From NCBI RefSeq assembly GCF_003205295.1, contig NZ_QJRP01000007.1:62001-126000 (forward strand): a DNA stretch of 64,000 nucleotides. Reading direction: 5' to 3'. Numbering within the stretch: the first letter of the stretch is position 1; each line of letters opens with the position of its first letter. Below, in pieces: positions 27,101-35,286 of the stretch. Under the pieces are notes generated by a model that was not told where the DNA came from, searched no databases, and was given only the letters and a program-made list of their open reading frames with translations. The stretch comes from Pseudomonas mosselii (GTDB taxonomy: Bacteria > Pseudomonadota > Gammaproteobacteria > Pseudomonadales > Pseudomonadaceae). A program made the position numbers and the translations under genes.

Positions 27101-27644
27101 CCAGGCTGCGGGTGCCGAAGACGATGGCGAACAGCGCCAGCACCAGCGACACCACCAGCGCGGTGTCCTGCACCCGGCTGCCGGTTGCATCGGCGTTGGC
27201 ACCGATCAACAGGTTCACCCCCAGCACGATGCCCTTGAGCTGCAGGGCGATGTACGGCAGCACGCCGACCAGGCAGATCAGCGCCACCACCACCGCCAGG
27301 GTCTGCGACTTGCCGTAGCGGGCGGCGATGAAGTCGGCGATCGAGGTGATGTTCTGCTGCTTGCTGATCAGCACCATCTTCTGCAGCACCCAGGGCGCGA
27401 AGATCAGCAGCAGCACTGGCCCCAGGTAGATGGGCAGGAACGCCCAGAGCTGCTCGGCGGCCTGGCCGACCGCGCCGAAGAAGGTCCAGCTGGTGCAGTA
27501 CACCGCCAGCGACAGGCTGTACACCCAGGCGCGCAGGCGCGGCGGCAACGGCGTGCTGCGGCGGTCGCCATAGAAGGCGATGGCGAACATGATGGCCATG
27601 TAGGCCAGGGCGACCACGGCGATCAGCCCGCTGGACAACGACAT
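24168..27644 (-). CDS. crbS: CrbS/MxtR-type hybrid sensor kinase with sodium:solute symporter domain
   Basis: A 1158-residue inner-membrane protein. Residues 1 to about 520 form a sodium:solute symporter-like domain with about 13 helices (WTFFGAVGQAAEQLWAFLPIYLGP, NITSIADFIAARYGKS). A PAS region follows (about 640-750, NRALLQGAIENINQGISVVD), then a coiled coil and a kinase core with His806 in AAVSHDLMQPLNAARLF, an ATPase domain (GLGLGLAIA), and a C-terminal receiver with Asp1088 in LALVDYHLDD. This order and length match CrbS of P. entomophila and MxtR (PA3271), which with the regulator CrbR control acetate use. The cognate regulator is not in the window. The CrbS name is by architecture. Confidence 0.85.
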   Translation of the reverse strand: MSLSSGLIAVVALAYMAIMFAIAFYGDRRSTPLPPRLRAWVYSLSLAVYCTSWTFFGAVGQAAEQLWAFLPIYLGPVLLLIFAPWVLQKMVLISKQQNITSIADFIAARYGKSQTLAVVVALICLVGVLPYIALQLKGIVLGVNLLIGANADATGSRVQDTALVVSLVLALFAIVFGTRSLDVTEHHRGMVLAIAFESLVKLLAFLAVGAFVVFNLYDGFDDLFTQARQSVHLNDYWEETINWPSMVVQTAVAMMAIICLPRQFHVTVVENIEPQDMRLARWVFPLYLALAALFVVPIALAGQMLLPGTVISDSFVISLPLAEAHPSLALLAFIGGASAATGMVIVEAVALSTMVSNDMLLPWLLRRNNAERPFEVFRHWMLSVRRVTIVVILLLAYVSYRLLGSTASLATIGQIAFAAVTQLTPAMLGALYWKQANRRGVFAGLAAGIFLWFYTLVLPIAAHSLGWSLQLFPGLAWLHGNPLNLPITPLTQGVVLSLAGNFTLFAWVSILSRTRVSEHWQAGRFIGQQTSARPSSKPLLAVQIDDLLKLAARFVGEERARQSFIRFAYRQGKGFNPNQNADGDWIEHTERLLAGVLGTSSTRAVVKAAIEGRDMQLEDVVRIADEASEVLQFNRALLQGAIENINQGISVVDQNLRLVAWNRRYLELFNYPDGLISVGRPIADIIRYNAERGLCGPGEAQVHVARRLHWMRQGRAHSSERLFPNGRVIELIGNPMPGGGFVMSFTDITPFREAEQALRDSNEGLEQRVAERTHELSQLNQALTEAKSRAEAVSQSKTRFLAAVSHDLMQPLNAARLFSAALSQQAEAMNDEARQLVQHMDSSLRSAEELISDLLDISRLENGKVTPDIKPFALNELFDTLGAEFKVLAAEKGLEFRLRGSRLRVDSDMKLLRRVLQNFLTNALRYGKSPLLLGARRQGERLWLEVWDRGPGIADDKLQVIFQEFKRLDSHQTRAEKGLGLGLAIADGLCRVLGHPLEVRSWPGKGSVFRVSVPIVRSPAPATPAPVEQAGQPLAGLQVLCVDNEDSILIGMNSLLSRWGCQVWTARNQAECEALLGKGLRPHLALVDYHLDDGETGTGLMGWLRARLGEPVPGVVISADGRNETIALVHAAGLDYLAKPVKPAALRALLNRHLSLVQ

Positions 27645-27775
27645 GCAAACTCCGGAGCAAAAAATGAAACGCGGTCACGATCAATCAGTCTGGCACGCAG
27701 CGGCGGGTTCGTCAGCGCCGACGTTGGTCGCAGTGGCAGGACGTCGCAGGGCCCGCGATGGACCGGTATTGCCAA

Positions 27776-28966
27776 CTAAGCCAGCCGGGCCGTGCGTGTC
27801 CCCAGCCAGTAGAACACCGCCGCCAGCATCACCGACCCGATCAACAGATAGAACACCGTCACCGGCACCACATGCCCCAGCGCCAGACCTACCAGGATCG
27901 GCCCGAGCCCAGCGCCCAGGTTGGAGAGGTTCTGCGCGCCATAATAAACCCCGCGCAGATGCTCCGGCGCAATCAGGTCGATGAACATGAACTCGGCCGG
28001 AATCACGATGATCTCGCCCAGGGTGAACACCAGCATGGCCAGGCACCACGCCGGCGCCGAAGCAGCCACGGAGAACCCCAGCAACCCGGCAGCGAACATG
28101 GCCATGCCAGCCATCAGCCAGGGCATCAGGTGCTGACGGGTGATGCGCCGGCCGATCAGGTATTGCAGGCCGATCACTGCCAGGGCATTGGTGGTTACCA
28201 GGTAGCCGGCCAGGCGCGCCACCTCGGCGGGATCGTTCAGGGTCACCACCAGGTACTGCGAAAGGTAGGCGGTGAACTGGCCGAACACCACGGCACTGAG
28301 CACGCCGCCCAGGGTGAAGCACACCAGGCGCCGGTCGCGCAGCATGCCCAGGGCGACCTGGGCGAAGCCCGCTGCCGGCCGGTCCTCGCGCAGGCTCAGC
28401 AAGCTGCGTTCGCCAAGGCGGTAATAGACCAGGCTCAGGCCGAGGCCGATCAGGGCCGAAACCACGAACGGCAGGTGGTCGTCCGCCTCGATCAGCAGCA
28501 CCCCAAGCATCGGCCCCGCGGCCCAGGCGATGTTGTTGAAGGTGTACTTGATGGCGAACACTTCGCCGCGTCGGTTCTCTGCCAGCAAGGCGCAGAACCC
28601 GGCCTTGGCGGCAATGTCGACCACGGTCTGGGCCAGGTAGGCCACCACCAGGAAGCAGAAGAACAACGCAGCCGAAGTGCTGGCCACGATGCCGACGAAG
28701 GCCAGGGCGAACACCGAGGTGCAGGCGACGATCAGCGTATGACTGCGCAGGGTGTCGACCAGGTGTCCGCCATAGAGGCTGAGCATGGATGCCAGGAGCA
28801 TCGCGCCGCCGACCAGCAGGCCGGTCTGGCCGACCGACAGGCCCAGGTGCGTTGACAGGTACACCACCAGATAGGGCAGGGTGATCGCCCGGGCCATGGT
28901 CAAGGTGAAGGTGGTGAACAACAGCAGGCGAACCGCAGCGGGGTAGCCTTTAAGGGCGCGGAGCAT
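27776..28966 (-). CDS. MFS transporter (MdtH-like)
   Basis: A 396-residue inner-membrane protein with about 12 hydrophobic helices. Motif A is seen in YGGHLVDTLRSHTLIVACT, and the N-terminal MARAITLPYLVVYLSTHLGLSVGQTGLLVGGAML resembles drug-efflux MFS proteins such as MdtH. I chose the ATG at 28966 (MLRALKG) because AGGA lies seven bases upstream; an ATG 30 bases further up is possible. It is divergent from the TDT transporter gene, with a 160-bp AT-rich spacer that should carry both promoters. Substrate unknown. Confidence 0.85.
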   Translation of the reverse strand: MLRALKGYPAAVRLLLFTTFTLTMARAITLPYLVVYLSTHLGLSVGQTGLLVGGAMLLASMLSLYGGHLVDTLRSHTLIVACTSVFALAFVGIVASTSAALFFCFLVVAYLAQTVVDIAAKAGFCALLAENRRGEVFAIKYTFNNIAWAAGPMLGVLLIEADDHLPFVVSALIGLGLSLVYYRLGERSLLSLREDRPAAGFAQVALGMLRDRRLVCFTLGGVLSAVVFGQFTAYLSQYLVVTLNDPAEVARLAGYLVTTNALAVIGLQYLIGRRITRQHLMPWLMAGMAMFAAGLLGFSVAASAPAWCLAMLVFTLGEIIVIPAEFMFIDLIAPEHLRGVYYGAQNLSNLGAGLGPILVGLALGHVVPVTVFYLLIGSVMLAAVFYWLGTRTARLA

Positions 28967-29125
28967 CGACCGATCCTTGTCATTGTCAGCGGTCAAGCAT
29001 ATGCCAGGTGCCGGCCTGGCTGCTATATCTTTAAAATCGATAACAGATAGAGAAATTACCCGTTATATAGATATTCTTTGCAGGCATAAGATATCTCTAC
29101 CTTACACAAGGCCAGGAGACACCTT

Positions 29126-30265
29126 ATGCCATGCACCCAGACCCGCGCGCCTTCCTGGCGCCCGTTCAGCCAATTGGCCCACCCCCGCGAAGTGATCCGC
29201 CAGTTCACCCCCAACTGGTTCGCCGCGACCATGGGTACCGGCGTGCTGGCCCTGGCCTTTCATCAAGTCCAGGTGCCGGGGTTGGACAGCGTGGCCGAGG
29301 GCCTGTGGTGGCTGACCATCGGCCTGTTTACCCTGTTCTGCGTCCTGTACGGCGCCCGTTGGGTAATGTTCTTCGATGAGGCGCGGCGGATTTTCGCGCA
29401 CTCCACCGTGTCGATGTTCTTCGGCACCATCCCCATGGGGCTGGCCACCATCCTCAACGGCGCCCTGGTGTTCGGCATGGCGCGCTGGGGTGAGGCCGTG
29501 GTGCCGTGGGTTGAAATGCTTTGGTGGCTGGACGTGGGCCTGGCGCTGCTGTGCGGCGTGGCCATTCCCTACCTGATGTTCACCCGCCAGGAGCACAGCA
29601 TCGACCAGATGACCGCAGTCTGGCTGCTGCCGGTGGTGGCGGCGGAGGTCGCGGCGGCCAGTGGTGGTCTGCTGGCTCCGCACCTGGCCGACGCCCACCA
29701 GCAGTTCCTGGTGGTCATCACCAGCTATGTGATGTGGGCGGTGTCGCTGCCGGTGGCCTTCAGCATCCTCACCATCCTCATGTTGCGCATGGCCCTGCAC
29801 AAACTGCCGCCTGCCAACATGGCAGCCTCCAGCTGGCTGGCCCTGGGCCCGATCGGCACCGGTGCGCTGGGCATGCTGGTGCTCGGTGGCGACGCGCCGG
29901 CGGTGTTCGCCGCCAATGGCCTGGGCAGCCTGGGTGAGGTCGCCCGTGGCCTGGGCCTGGTGGCCGGTATTGTGCTGTGGGGCGCGGGGTTGTGGTGGTT
30001 GCTGACGGCGGTGTTGATCACCCTGCGCTACATGCGCCAGGGCATGCCGTTCAACCTGGGCTGGTGGGGCTTCACCTTCCCGCTGGGGGTGTACTGCCTG
30101 GCCACTCTGAAACTGGCGGCCTGGCTGCAGCTCGGCTTCTTCAGCGTGTTCGGCCAGGTGCTGGTGGTGGCGCTGGCCATGCTCTGGGCGCTGGTGGCCA
30201 GCCGCACCTTGCGCGGGGCGTGGCGCGGCGAGCTGTTCGTGTCGCCGTGCATTGCCCAGCACTGA
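29126..30265 (+). CDS. TDT/SLAC1-family (TehA-like) transporter
   Basis: A 379-residue inner-membrane protein with about ten hydrophobic helices. The N-terminal FTPNWFAATMGTGVLALAF and FGTIPMGLATILNG motifs are those of the tellurite-resistance/dicarboxylate transporter (TDT) family, which includes TehA, Mae1, the sulfite exporter SSU1 and plant SLAC1 anion channels. Substrate cannot be told from sequence; sulfite, dicarboxylate or other anion export are options. The ATG at 29126 follows CAGGAGA. The upstream spacer has repeated AGATAT-like elements that may bind a regulator. Confidence 0.85.
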   Translation: MPCTQTRAPSWRPFSQLAHPREVIRQFTPNWFAATMGTGVLALAFHQVQVPGLDSVAEGLWWLTIGLFTLFCVLYGARWVMFFDEARRIFAHSTVSMFFGTIPMGLATILNGALVFGMARWGEAVVPWVEMLWWLDVGLALLCGVAIPYLMFTRQEHSIDQMTAVWLLPVVAAEVAAASGGLLAPHLADAHQQFLVVITSYVMWAVSLPVAFSILTILMLRMALHKLPPANMAASSWLALGPIGTGALGMLVLGGDAPAVFAANGLGSLGEVARGLGLVAGIVLWGAGLWWLLTAVLITLRYMRQGMPFNLGWWGFTFPLGVYCLATLKLAAWLQLGFFSVFGQVLVVALAMLWALVASRTLRGAWRGELFVSPCIAQH

Positions 30266-30271
30266 TCGGCC

Positions 30272-30841
30272 TTACAGGTTGGGTGTGTAGTCGAAGGCGC
30301 TGGCGGCTTGGATATCGGTGAACGGGATGACGGTCGCATGCTTGTTCATCACGCTGTTGACCAAGGAGCCTGGGAACATCTGGATGCCGTTGTTGAAGCG
30401 TTCCACTTCGCCGTTGAAAATCACGATGGCCGCGCCGACGTTCTGTTGCTGCTCGGCGATTTCACGCATGAGGTTGTTCATCAGCTCCGAGGCCTTGAGC
30501 TCGGGGTAAGCCTCGAAGGCCACGCGCAGCCCGCCGAGCAGCGAACGGGTGGCGTCCTCGGCCTTGGCCAGGGTCTTGCCGTCCGCCTCGACAGGCAGCT
30601 CGGCAATGGCGCTGCGCAGGCGGGTGATCCCGGCCAGCACGCCTTGTTCATGGTCGCGGTACAGGCCGGCCTGCTCTTGCAGCGCGTCGAGCACCTTGGT
30701 TTTCTGCCGCTCATAGGTCAGCACATCGGCCCAGGCGCGTTTGACCCGGTTATGGTTGCCGACGATGCCGTTGTACAGGCTGATGACGATCAGTGGTACG
30801 CCGATCAGCACGGCTAGCAGGATAAGGGCGAAAAGGTCCAT
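30272..30841 (-). CDS. lemA: LemA family protein
   Basis: A 189-residue protein with one N-terminal membrane helix (FALILLAVLIGVPLIVISLYNGIV) followed by a long helical domain. Typical LemA segments are NRVKRAWADVLTYERQKTKVLDAL, RFNNGIQMFPGSLVNSV and a C-terminal FTDIQAASAFDYTPNL. LemA proteins occur widely with membrane proteases or unknown membrane proteins; the molecular function is not settled. It starts one base after the stop of the 371-residue membrane gene upstream, so the two are one operon. Confidence 0.9.
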   Translation of the reverse strand: MDLFALILLAVLIGVPLIVISLYNGIVGNHNRVKRAWADVLTYERQKTKVLDALQEQAGLYRDHEQGVLAGITRLRSAIAELPVEADGKTLAKAEDATRSLLGGLRVAFEAYPELKASELMNNLMREIAEQQQNVGAAIVIFNGEVERFNNGIQMFPGSLVNSVMNKHATVIPFTDIQAASAFDYTPNL

Positions 30842-30842
30842 G

Positions 30843-31958
30843 TCAGTGCTCCGTTTGTAGCTGTGCCGGGGTAGGCACGGTGAAATTGTCGTCGTGCTGC
30901 TCGGCCAGGGTGTGCACGGCGTCGAGCAGAGCGCTGAGCTGTGGCAGGTGCACGCCGTGGTCGATCAGCAAGCGGAAATCGCTCGCGCGGGCCAGCTCGC
31001 AAGTCAGCTTGAAAACGAGCGGGTTGTCGTTGCTGCTCAGGCACAGTTGCCCGTGCTGCGAGAACTCCAGGTTGGGCGTATCAAGCTGGCGATGCAGGTC
31101 GATCAGGTGCAGCACCGTCACCGGCTTGGCGAAGCGGGCGCAGGCCATGGCCGAGCTGCCAGTGAGGCTGAAGGCGCGGTCGAAGTCGCTTGATGCGGTC
31201 TTGAAGTGGTGCTCCAGGTCGACCATGGATGAGCGGCCGCCGCTACCGCCACCCAGGGCGATGCCCTTCACCCAAGGGAAGTCGATCACCAGGCTGTAGC
31301 GATCGTATTCCTGGTAGGAGGTCACGGTTTTCGAGGTTGTGCCGCCCTTGCCATCGGACTCGGTTTCCTGGTGGGTCTGTTTGTCCACGTAATGCAGGTG
31401 GTACCAGCGGTAGTTGAAGCTGTGCAGCCGGCCCTGATAGTGGCCCTGCACGGCGCGGCGCAGGAAACGCTTGTGGTTGCCGCGCACATAGTCGCGAAAC
31501 TCGATTTGCAGGCCCTTGAGCAACTGGCTGTCGGTCACCGGGATTTCCTGCAGGCCGGCGGTGATCAGGCTGGAGCGCTCGGCCAGGTCGTAGGCAAGGT
31601 TGGGGATGAGCTTCCTGCGCTGGTAAAGGACGATCAGGCTGAACGCAGCGGCGCCGAGCAGGCCGAGCGTGAGGTTGGACGCGAGCTGCGCCAGGCTCTG
31701 GCCCAGCAGCTTGGCCAGCGGCGCCAGTAGCGGCTCGTACGCCTGCAAGTAGCCTGCGATGCTGGCAATGGCCAGGGGCCCACAGAGCAGGGCAATCAGC
31801 CAGGGCAAGCGGTTGTCGAACTGCATGTTGCCGTAAAAGGCGGCCATGGCGTCCACGGCGGCCAGCAGTTGCTGCTTGGTCGTCGCCGTGCGTGCGGTGT
31901 GGCTGGCCGCCCGCAGTGTGCGTTTGAGCCGGGCGTTGTGGGTATTCAATTGAATCAA
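30843..31958 (-). CDS. Membrane protein of unknown function paired with LemA
   Basis: A 371-residue protein with two to three hydrophobic helices near the N-terminus (about residues 50-72 and 90-115, with QRRKLIP after them) and a large soluble C-terminal domain. The latter has a SDGKGGTTSKTVTSYQEYDRYSLVIDFPWVKG segment suggestive of beta strands with a flexible loop. It looks similar to DUF3137-type membrane proteins, which are often encoded next to lemA, but I cannot confirm that by eye. The stop is one base before the lemA start. The 270 bp upstream (31959-32229) holds no gene I can support. Confidence 0.65.
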   Translation of the reverse strand: MIQLNTHNARLKRTLRAASHTARTATTKQQLLAAVDAMAAFYGNMQFDNRLPWLIALLCGPLAIASIAGYLQAYEPLLAPLAKLLGQSLAQLASNLTLGLLGAAAFSLIVLYQRRKLIPNLAYDLAERSSLITAGLQEIPVTDSQLLKGLQIEFRDYVRGNHKRFLRRAVQGHYQGRLHSFNYRWYHLHYVDKQTHQETESDGKGGTTSKTVTSYQEYDRYSLVIDFPWVKGIALGGGSGGRSSMVDLEHHFKTASSDFDRAFSLTGSSAMACARFAKPVTVLHLIDLHRQLDTPNLEFSQHGQLCLSSNDNPLVFKLTCELARASDFRLLIDHGVHLPQLSALLDAVHTLAEQHDDNFTVPTPAQLQTEH

Positions 31959-32229
31959 TGGCTGGCCTTCATCCCTGTTCAGTTCGGCCCCAAGGGGCGC
32001 ACCTTCCGTGTTGGTGAGGGGCGGCAGTCTGCCAGCTTCGCGGTTGCCGTTCCATCGCGTCGAGCCACAGGCGGTGAACTGACAGCCGCTGCTTCTGCCA
32101 CAGGCGTGGCGCAGCCGAAACCTTTGGACGAAGCAACGGGCTTGCCTTCATCGTCCATTCCCGTGCAGATTTGTGGCTTTATGCGCTGAACGTGCCTCCA
32201 ATGACAAAGCCCAACCAGGTACAAGGACG

Positions 32230-34104
32230 ATGAGTCACCCCTCGCAATTCACCCTGCTCGGCAAGCGGCGCTTTTTGCCGTTCTTCATCACCCAGTCGCT
32301 GGGTGCCTTCAACGACAACCTGTTCAAGCAGTCGCTGATCCTGGCGATCCTCTACAAGCTGAGCCTGGAAGGCGACCGCTCGATCTGGGTCAACCTCTGC
32401 GCCTTGCTGTTCATCCTGCCGTTCTTCCTGTTCTCTGCGCTGGCCGGGCAGTTCGGCGAGAAGTTCGCCAAGGACCGCCTGATTCGTGCGATCAAGCTGG
32501 CCGAGATCGTCATCATGGCCATCGGCGCAACCGGTTTCGTCACCCATCATCTGGAACTGATGCTGGTGGCGCTGTTTGCCATGGGCACCCACTCGGCGCT
32601 GTTCGGCCCGGTGAAGTACTCGATCCTGCCCCAGGCCCTGCGTGAGGAGGAACTGGTGGGCGGCAATGGCCTGGTGGAGATGGGCACCTTCCTGGCGATC
32701 CTGGCCGGCACTATCGGCGCCGGTATGCTGATGTCCTCCAGCCAGTACGCGGTACTGGCCGCCGCCGGGGTGGTGGGCACCGCGGTGCTGGGCTACCTGG
32801 CCAGCCGCTGGATCCCCCGCGCCGCCGCCGCCGCGCCGCAGATGAAACTGGACTGGAACATCTTCAAGCAGTCCTGGCTGACCCTGCGCCTGGGCCTGGG
32901 CCAGACCCCGGCGGTGTCGCGCTCGATCGTCGGCAACTCGTGGTTCTGGTTCGTCGGCGCCATCTACCTCACGCAGATCCCGGCCTACGCCAAGGACTGG
33001 CTGCACGGCGACGAGACCGTGGTCACCCTGGTGCTGACCCTGTTCTCGGTGGGCATCGCGGTCGGTTCGCTGCTGTGCGAGCGCCTGAGCGGGCGCAAGG
33101 TGGAGATCGGCCTGGTGCCGTTCGGCTCGTTCGGCCTGACTCTGTTCGGCCTGCTCTGGTGGTGGCATTCGGGGGATGTCCCGGTGGGAGCCGTGCCCCA
33201 TGACTGGCTGACCTTGCTGGGCATGAGCCAGGCCTGGTGGATCATGCTGTCAATCGTCGGCCTGGGCATTTTCGGTGGCTTCTACATCGTACCGCTGTAC
33301 GCGCTGATCCAGGCGCGCACCCCGGAAGATCAGCGGGCCCGGGTGATTGCCGCCAACAACATCCTCAACGCGCTGTTCATGGTGGTCTCGGCGATCATCA
33401 GCATTGTCCTGCTGAGCCTGGCCAAGCTGAGCATCCCGCAGCTGTTCCTGGTGGTGTCGCTGCTCAACATCGCGGTCAACGCCTACATCTTCCGCATCGT
33501 GCCGGAATTCACCATGCGCTTCCTGATCTGGCTGCTCAGCCACTCGATGTACCGCGTCGAGCACCGCGAGCTGCAGCGCATTCCCGACGAGGGCGCGGCG
33601 CTGCTGGTGTGCAACCATGTGTCGTTCGTCGATGCGCTGCTGATCGGTGGGGCGATCCGTCGGCCGATCCGTTTCGTCATGTACTACAAGATCTACAACC
33701 TGCCGGTGCTCAACTTCGTGTTCCGCACCGCCGGCGCCATTCCCATCGCCGGGCGTGGCGAGGACGAGGCCACCTACGAGCGCGCCTTTGCCCGTATCGC
33801 CCAGTACCTGGACGACGGCGAACTGGTGTGTATCTTCCCGGAAGGCAAGTTGAGCTCGGATGGCGAGATCGATGTGTTCAAGGGCGGGGTGAACCGCATC
33901 CTGCAGGAGACGCCGGTGCCGGTGATTCCGCTGGCGTTGCAGGGGCTGTGGGGCAGCTTCTTCAGTCGCGACCCGAACAAGGGCTTCTTCAAGCGCCTGT
34001 GGTCGCGGGTGACCCTGGTGGCCGGCGCCGCCATCCCGGTGGAGGCGGCGCAGCCCGCAGTGCTGCGCGAGCAGGTGAGCCTGCTGCGCGGCGACGTTCG
34101 CTAA
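32230..34104 (+). CDS. LplT-like MFS transporter fused to a PlsC acyltransferase
   Basis: A 624-residue protein. Residues 1 to about 420 form an MFS domain resembling LplT, the lysophospholipid flippase (FFITQSLGAFNDNLFKQSLI, AMGTHSALFGPVKYSILPQ). Residues about 440-620 form a PlsC/AGPAT domain with the HX4D motif His463-Asp468 in CNHVSFVDALL, IPIAGRG and FPEGKLSSDG. Related fusions often also carry an acyl-ACP synthetase (AMP-binding) domain, which is absent here. The likely role is uptake and re-acylation of lysophospholipids at the inner membrane. The ATG at 32230 follows AAGGA. Confidence 0.88.
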   Translation: MSHPSQFTLLGKRRFLPFFITQSLGAFNDNLFKQSLILAILYKLSLEGDRSIWVNLCALLFILPFFLFSALAGQFGEKFAKDRLIRAIKLAEIVIMAIGATGFVTHHLELMLVALFAMGTHSALFGPVKYSILPQALREEELVGGNGLVEMGTFLAILAGTIGAGMLMSSSQYAVLAAAGVVGTAVLGYLASRWIPRAAAAAPQMKLDWNIFKQSWLTLRLGLGQTPAVSRSIVGNSWFWFVGAIYLTQIPAYAKDWLHGDETVVTLVLTLFSVGIAVGSLLCERLSGRKVEIGLVPFGSFGLTLFGLLWWWHSGDVPVGAVPHDWLTLLGMSQAWWIMLSIVGLGIFGGFYIVPLYALIQARTPEDQRARVIAANNILNALFMVVSAIISIVLLSLAKLSIPQLFLVVSLLNIAVNAYIFRIVPEFTMRFLIWLLSHSMYRVEHRELQRIPDEGAALLVCNHVSFVDALLIGGAIRRPIRFVMYYKIYNLPVLNFVFRTAGAIPIAGRGEDEATYERAFARIAQYLDDGELVCIFPEGKLSSDGEIDVFKGGVNRILQETPVPVIPLALQGLWGSFFSRDPNKGFFKRLWSRVTLVAGAAIPVEAAQPAVLREQVSLLRGDVR

Positions 34105-34120
34105 GGAAAACGGAGGGAGG

Positions 34121-34438
34121 TCAGCTGGCGCTGACCTTCAGGCCGACCAGGCCGGTGATGATCAGGGCGACACTGGCCAGGCGGATCAGCGCCATGGATT
34201 CGCCGAACAGGATGATCCCGGCGATCACCGTGCCGACCGCGCCGACGCCGGTCCAGATGGCATAGGCGGTGCCAAGCGGCAGCTCCTTCATGGCCAGGCC
34301 CAGCAGGCCAAGGCTGATGACCATGGCGCCGACGGTGAGGATGGTGGGCAGGGGGCGGGTGAAACCGTCGGTGTACTTGAGGCCGACAGCCCAGCCGACT
34401 TCGAACAGGCCGGCGAACAACAGGATGATCCAGGACAT
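34121..34438 (-). CDS. sugE: Guanidinium exporter (SugE/Gdx, SMR family)
   Basis: A 105-residue inner-membrane protein with four helices, the standard small-multidrug-resistance length. The proton/substrate-binding Glu13 is in [19 protein letters not shown] and Trp62 in [13 protein letters not shown], the latter typical of the SugE/Gdx branch rather than the EmrE branch. Gdx members export guanidinium in exchange for protons. The double-hairpin guanidine-II riboswitch in its leader strongly supports that substrate. The start at 34438 has GGAG upstream on the coding strand. Confidence 0.93.
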   Translation of the reverse strand: MSWIILLFAGLFEVGWAVGLKYTDGFTRPLPTILTVGAMVISLGLLGLAMKELPLGTAYAIWTGVGAVGTVIAGIILFGESMALIRLASVALIITGLVGLKVSAS

Positions 34439-34463
34439 GGTGAGTCTCCATCGATTCAATGAT

Positions 34464-34512
34464 GGGGCCGTCCCCGGTATGTTCACGCACAGCGTCGTGA
34501 GGCCGTCCTCAC
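34464..34512 (-). promoter_or_regulatory. Guanidine-II (mini-ykkC) riboswitch
   Basis: On the minus strand the leader reads GTGAGG-ACGG-CCTCAC (34512-34497), a spacer of about 21 bases, then GGGG-ACGG-CCCC (34475-34464). Two hairpins with ACGG loops are the defining layout of the guanidine-II class. The 5' arm GUGAG could instead pair with CUCAC just upstream of the sugE ATG (in GACTCACCATG), hiding the ribosome site when guanidine is absent. A -10-like TATAGT lies on the minus strand at 34525-34520, placing the transcript start just before the first hairpin. Confidence 0.88.
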
Positions 34513-34619
34513 AGTGCGCACTATACTGCACATTTGTGGCGGGCGAGGCAAGCGTTACGGATCAATGGTGCGTGTACCGGCCACACGCTATGGCTGGCCG
34601 GTATATCCGCACACCCAGG

Positions 34620-35273
34620 TCAAGACCAGCTCAGAATCGGCCAGCCATTGGTCTGCGCATGCTCGCGCAGCACCGGGTCCGGGTTCACCACGTGCGGGTG
34701 ATCGACCTTCAGCAGCAGTGGCAGGTCATTGCGTGAGTCGGAATAGAAACTCGCCCCCTCCAGGTTTTCCTGCTCCTGGTCCAGCCACTCCAGCAGGCGG
34801 GAGATCTTGCCCTCGCGGTAGGTGAGCACGCCGTGGGTCTTGCCGGTGTAGACGCCGTTGACCGCCTCCAGTTCGATGGCCAGGTATTCGTCCACCCCCA
34901 GCCTGGCCGCGATCGGCCCGACCAGGTGGGTGCCGCTGGCCGAGATGATCAGGATCCGGTCGCCGCGCTTGCGGTGTTCGGCGATGCAGCGGCAGGCGTC
35001 GCCGAAGATGATCGGCTCGATCACATCCTCCACCCAGGGCTCGACCAGGTGCTCCACCTCTTCCAGGGTGCGCCCGGCGATGGGCTCCAGGCTGAAGGCC
35101 ATGTAGTCCTCCATCGCCAGGTGGCCCTTGCCGTAGGCTTCCATCAGCTCATGATCGCGCTTGAGGAAGGCTTTGCCGTCTACCCACCCCAGCCGCGCCA
35201 TCTGCTCGCTCCACAGTGACGCGCAGTCGCCGTGGATGAGGGTTTCGTCCAGATCGAAGATTGCCAGTGCCAT
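34620..35273 (-). CDS. HAD-family phosphatase (HAD-IB, SerB-like)
   Basis: A 217-residue cytosolic hydrolase. Motif I AIFDLDETLI gives nucleophile Asp7 and Asp9; motif II is ILIISASGTHLV; motif IV is FYSDSRNDLPLL. The helical cap between residues about 20 and 90 fits the HAD-IB group that includes phosphoserine and phosphoethanolamine-type phosphatases. The ATG at 35273 gives the proper N-terminus. It lies 13 bp after the ABC ATPase gene and is the last gene of the transporter operon, suggesting it dephosphorylates the imported compound or its product. Confidence 0.85.
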   Translation of the reverse strand: MALAIFDLDETLIHGDCASLWSEQMARLGWVDGKAFLKRDHELMEAYGKGHLAMEDYMAFSLEPIAGRTLEEVEHLVEPWVEDVIEPIIFGDACRCIAEHRKRGDRILIISASGTHLVGPIAARLGVDEYLAIELEAVNGVYTGKTHGVLTYREGKISRLLEWLDQEQENLEGASFYSDSRNDLPLLLKVDHPHVVNPDPVLREHAQTNGWPILSWS

Positions 35274-35286
35274 GCGTTGATGCTCC

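Noticed and set aside
25323..27779. Long open frame on the plus strand opposite the CrbS-type kinase (818 codons)
   Set aside because: The His/Gln/Gly-rich composition is that of an antisense shadow. The minus-strand gene has complete symporter, kinase and receiver motifs.
31979..32224. 81-codon minus-strand frame before the LplT-PlsC gene
   Set aside because: Low-complexity composition, no ribosome site and no family resemblance; treated as an intergenic chance frame.
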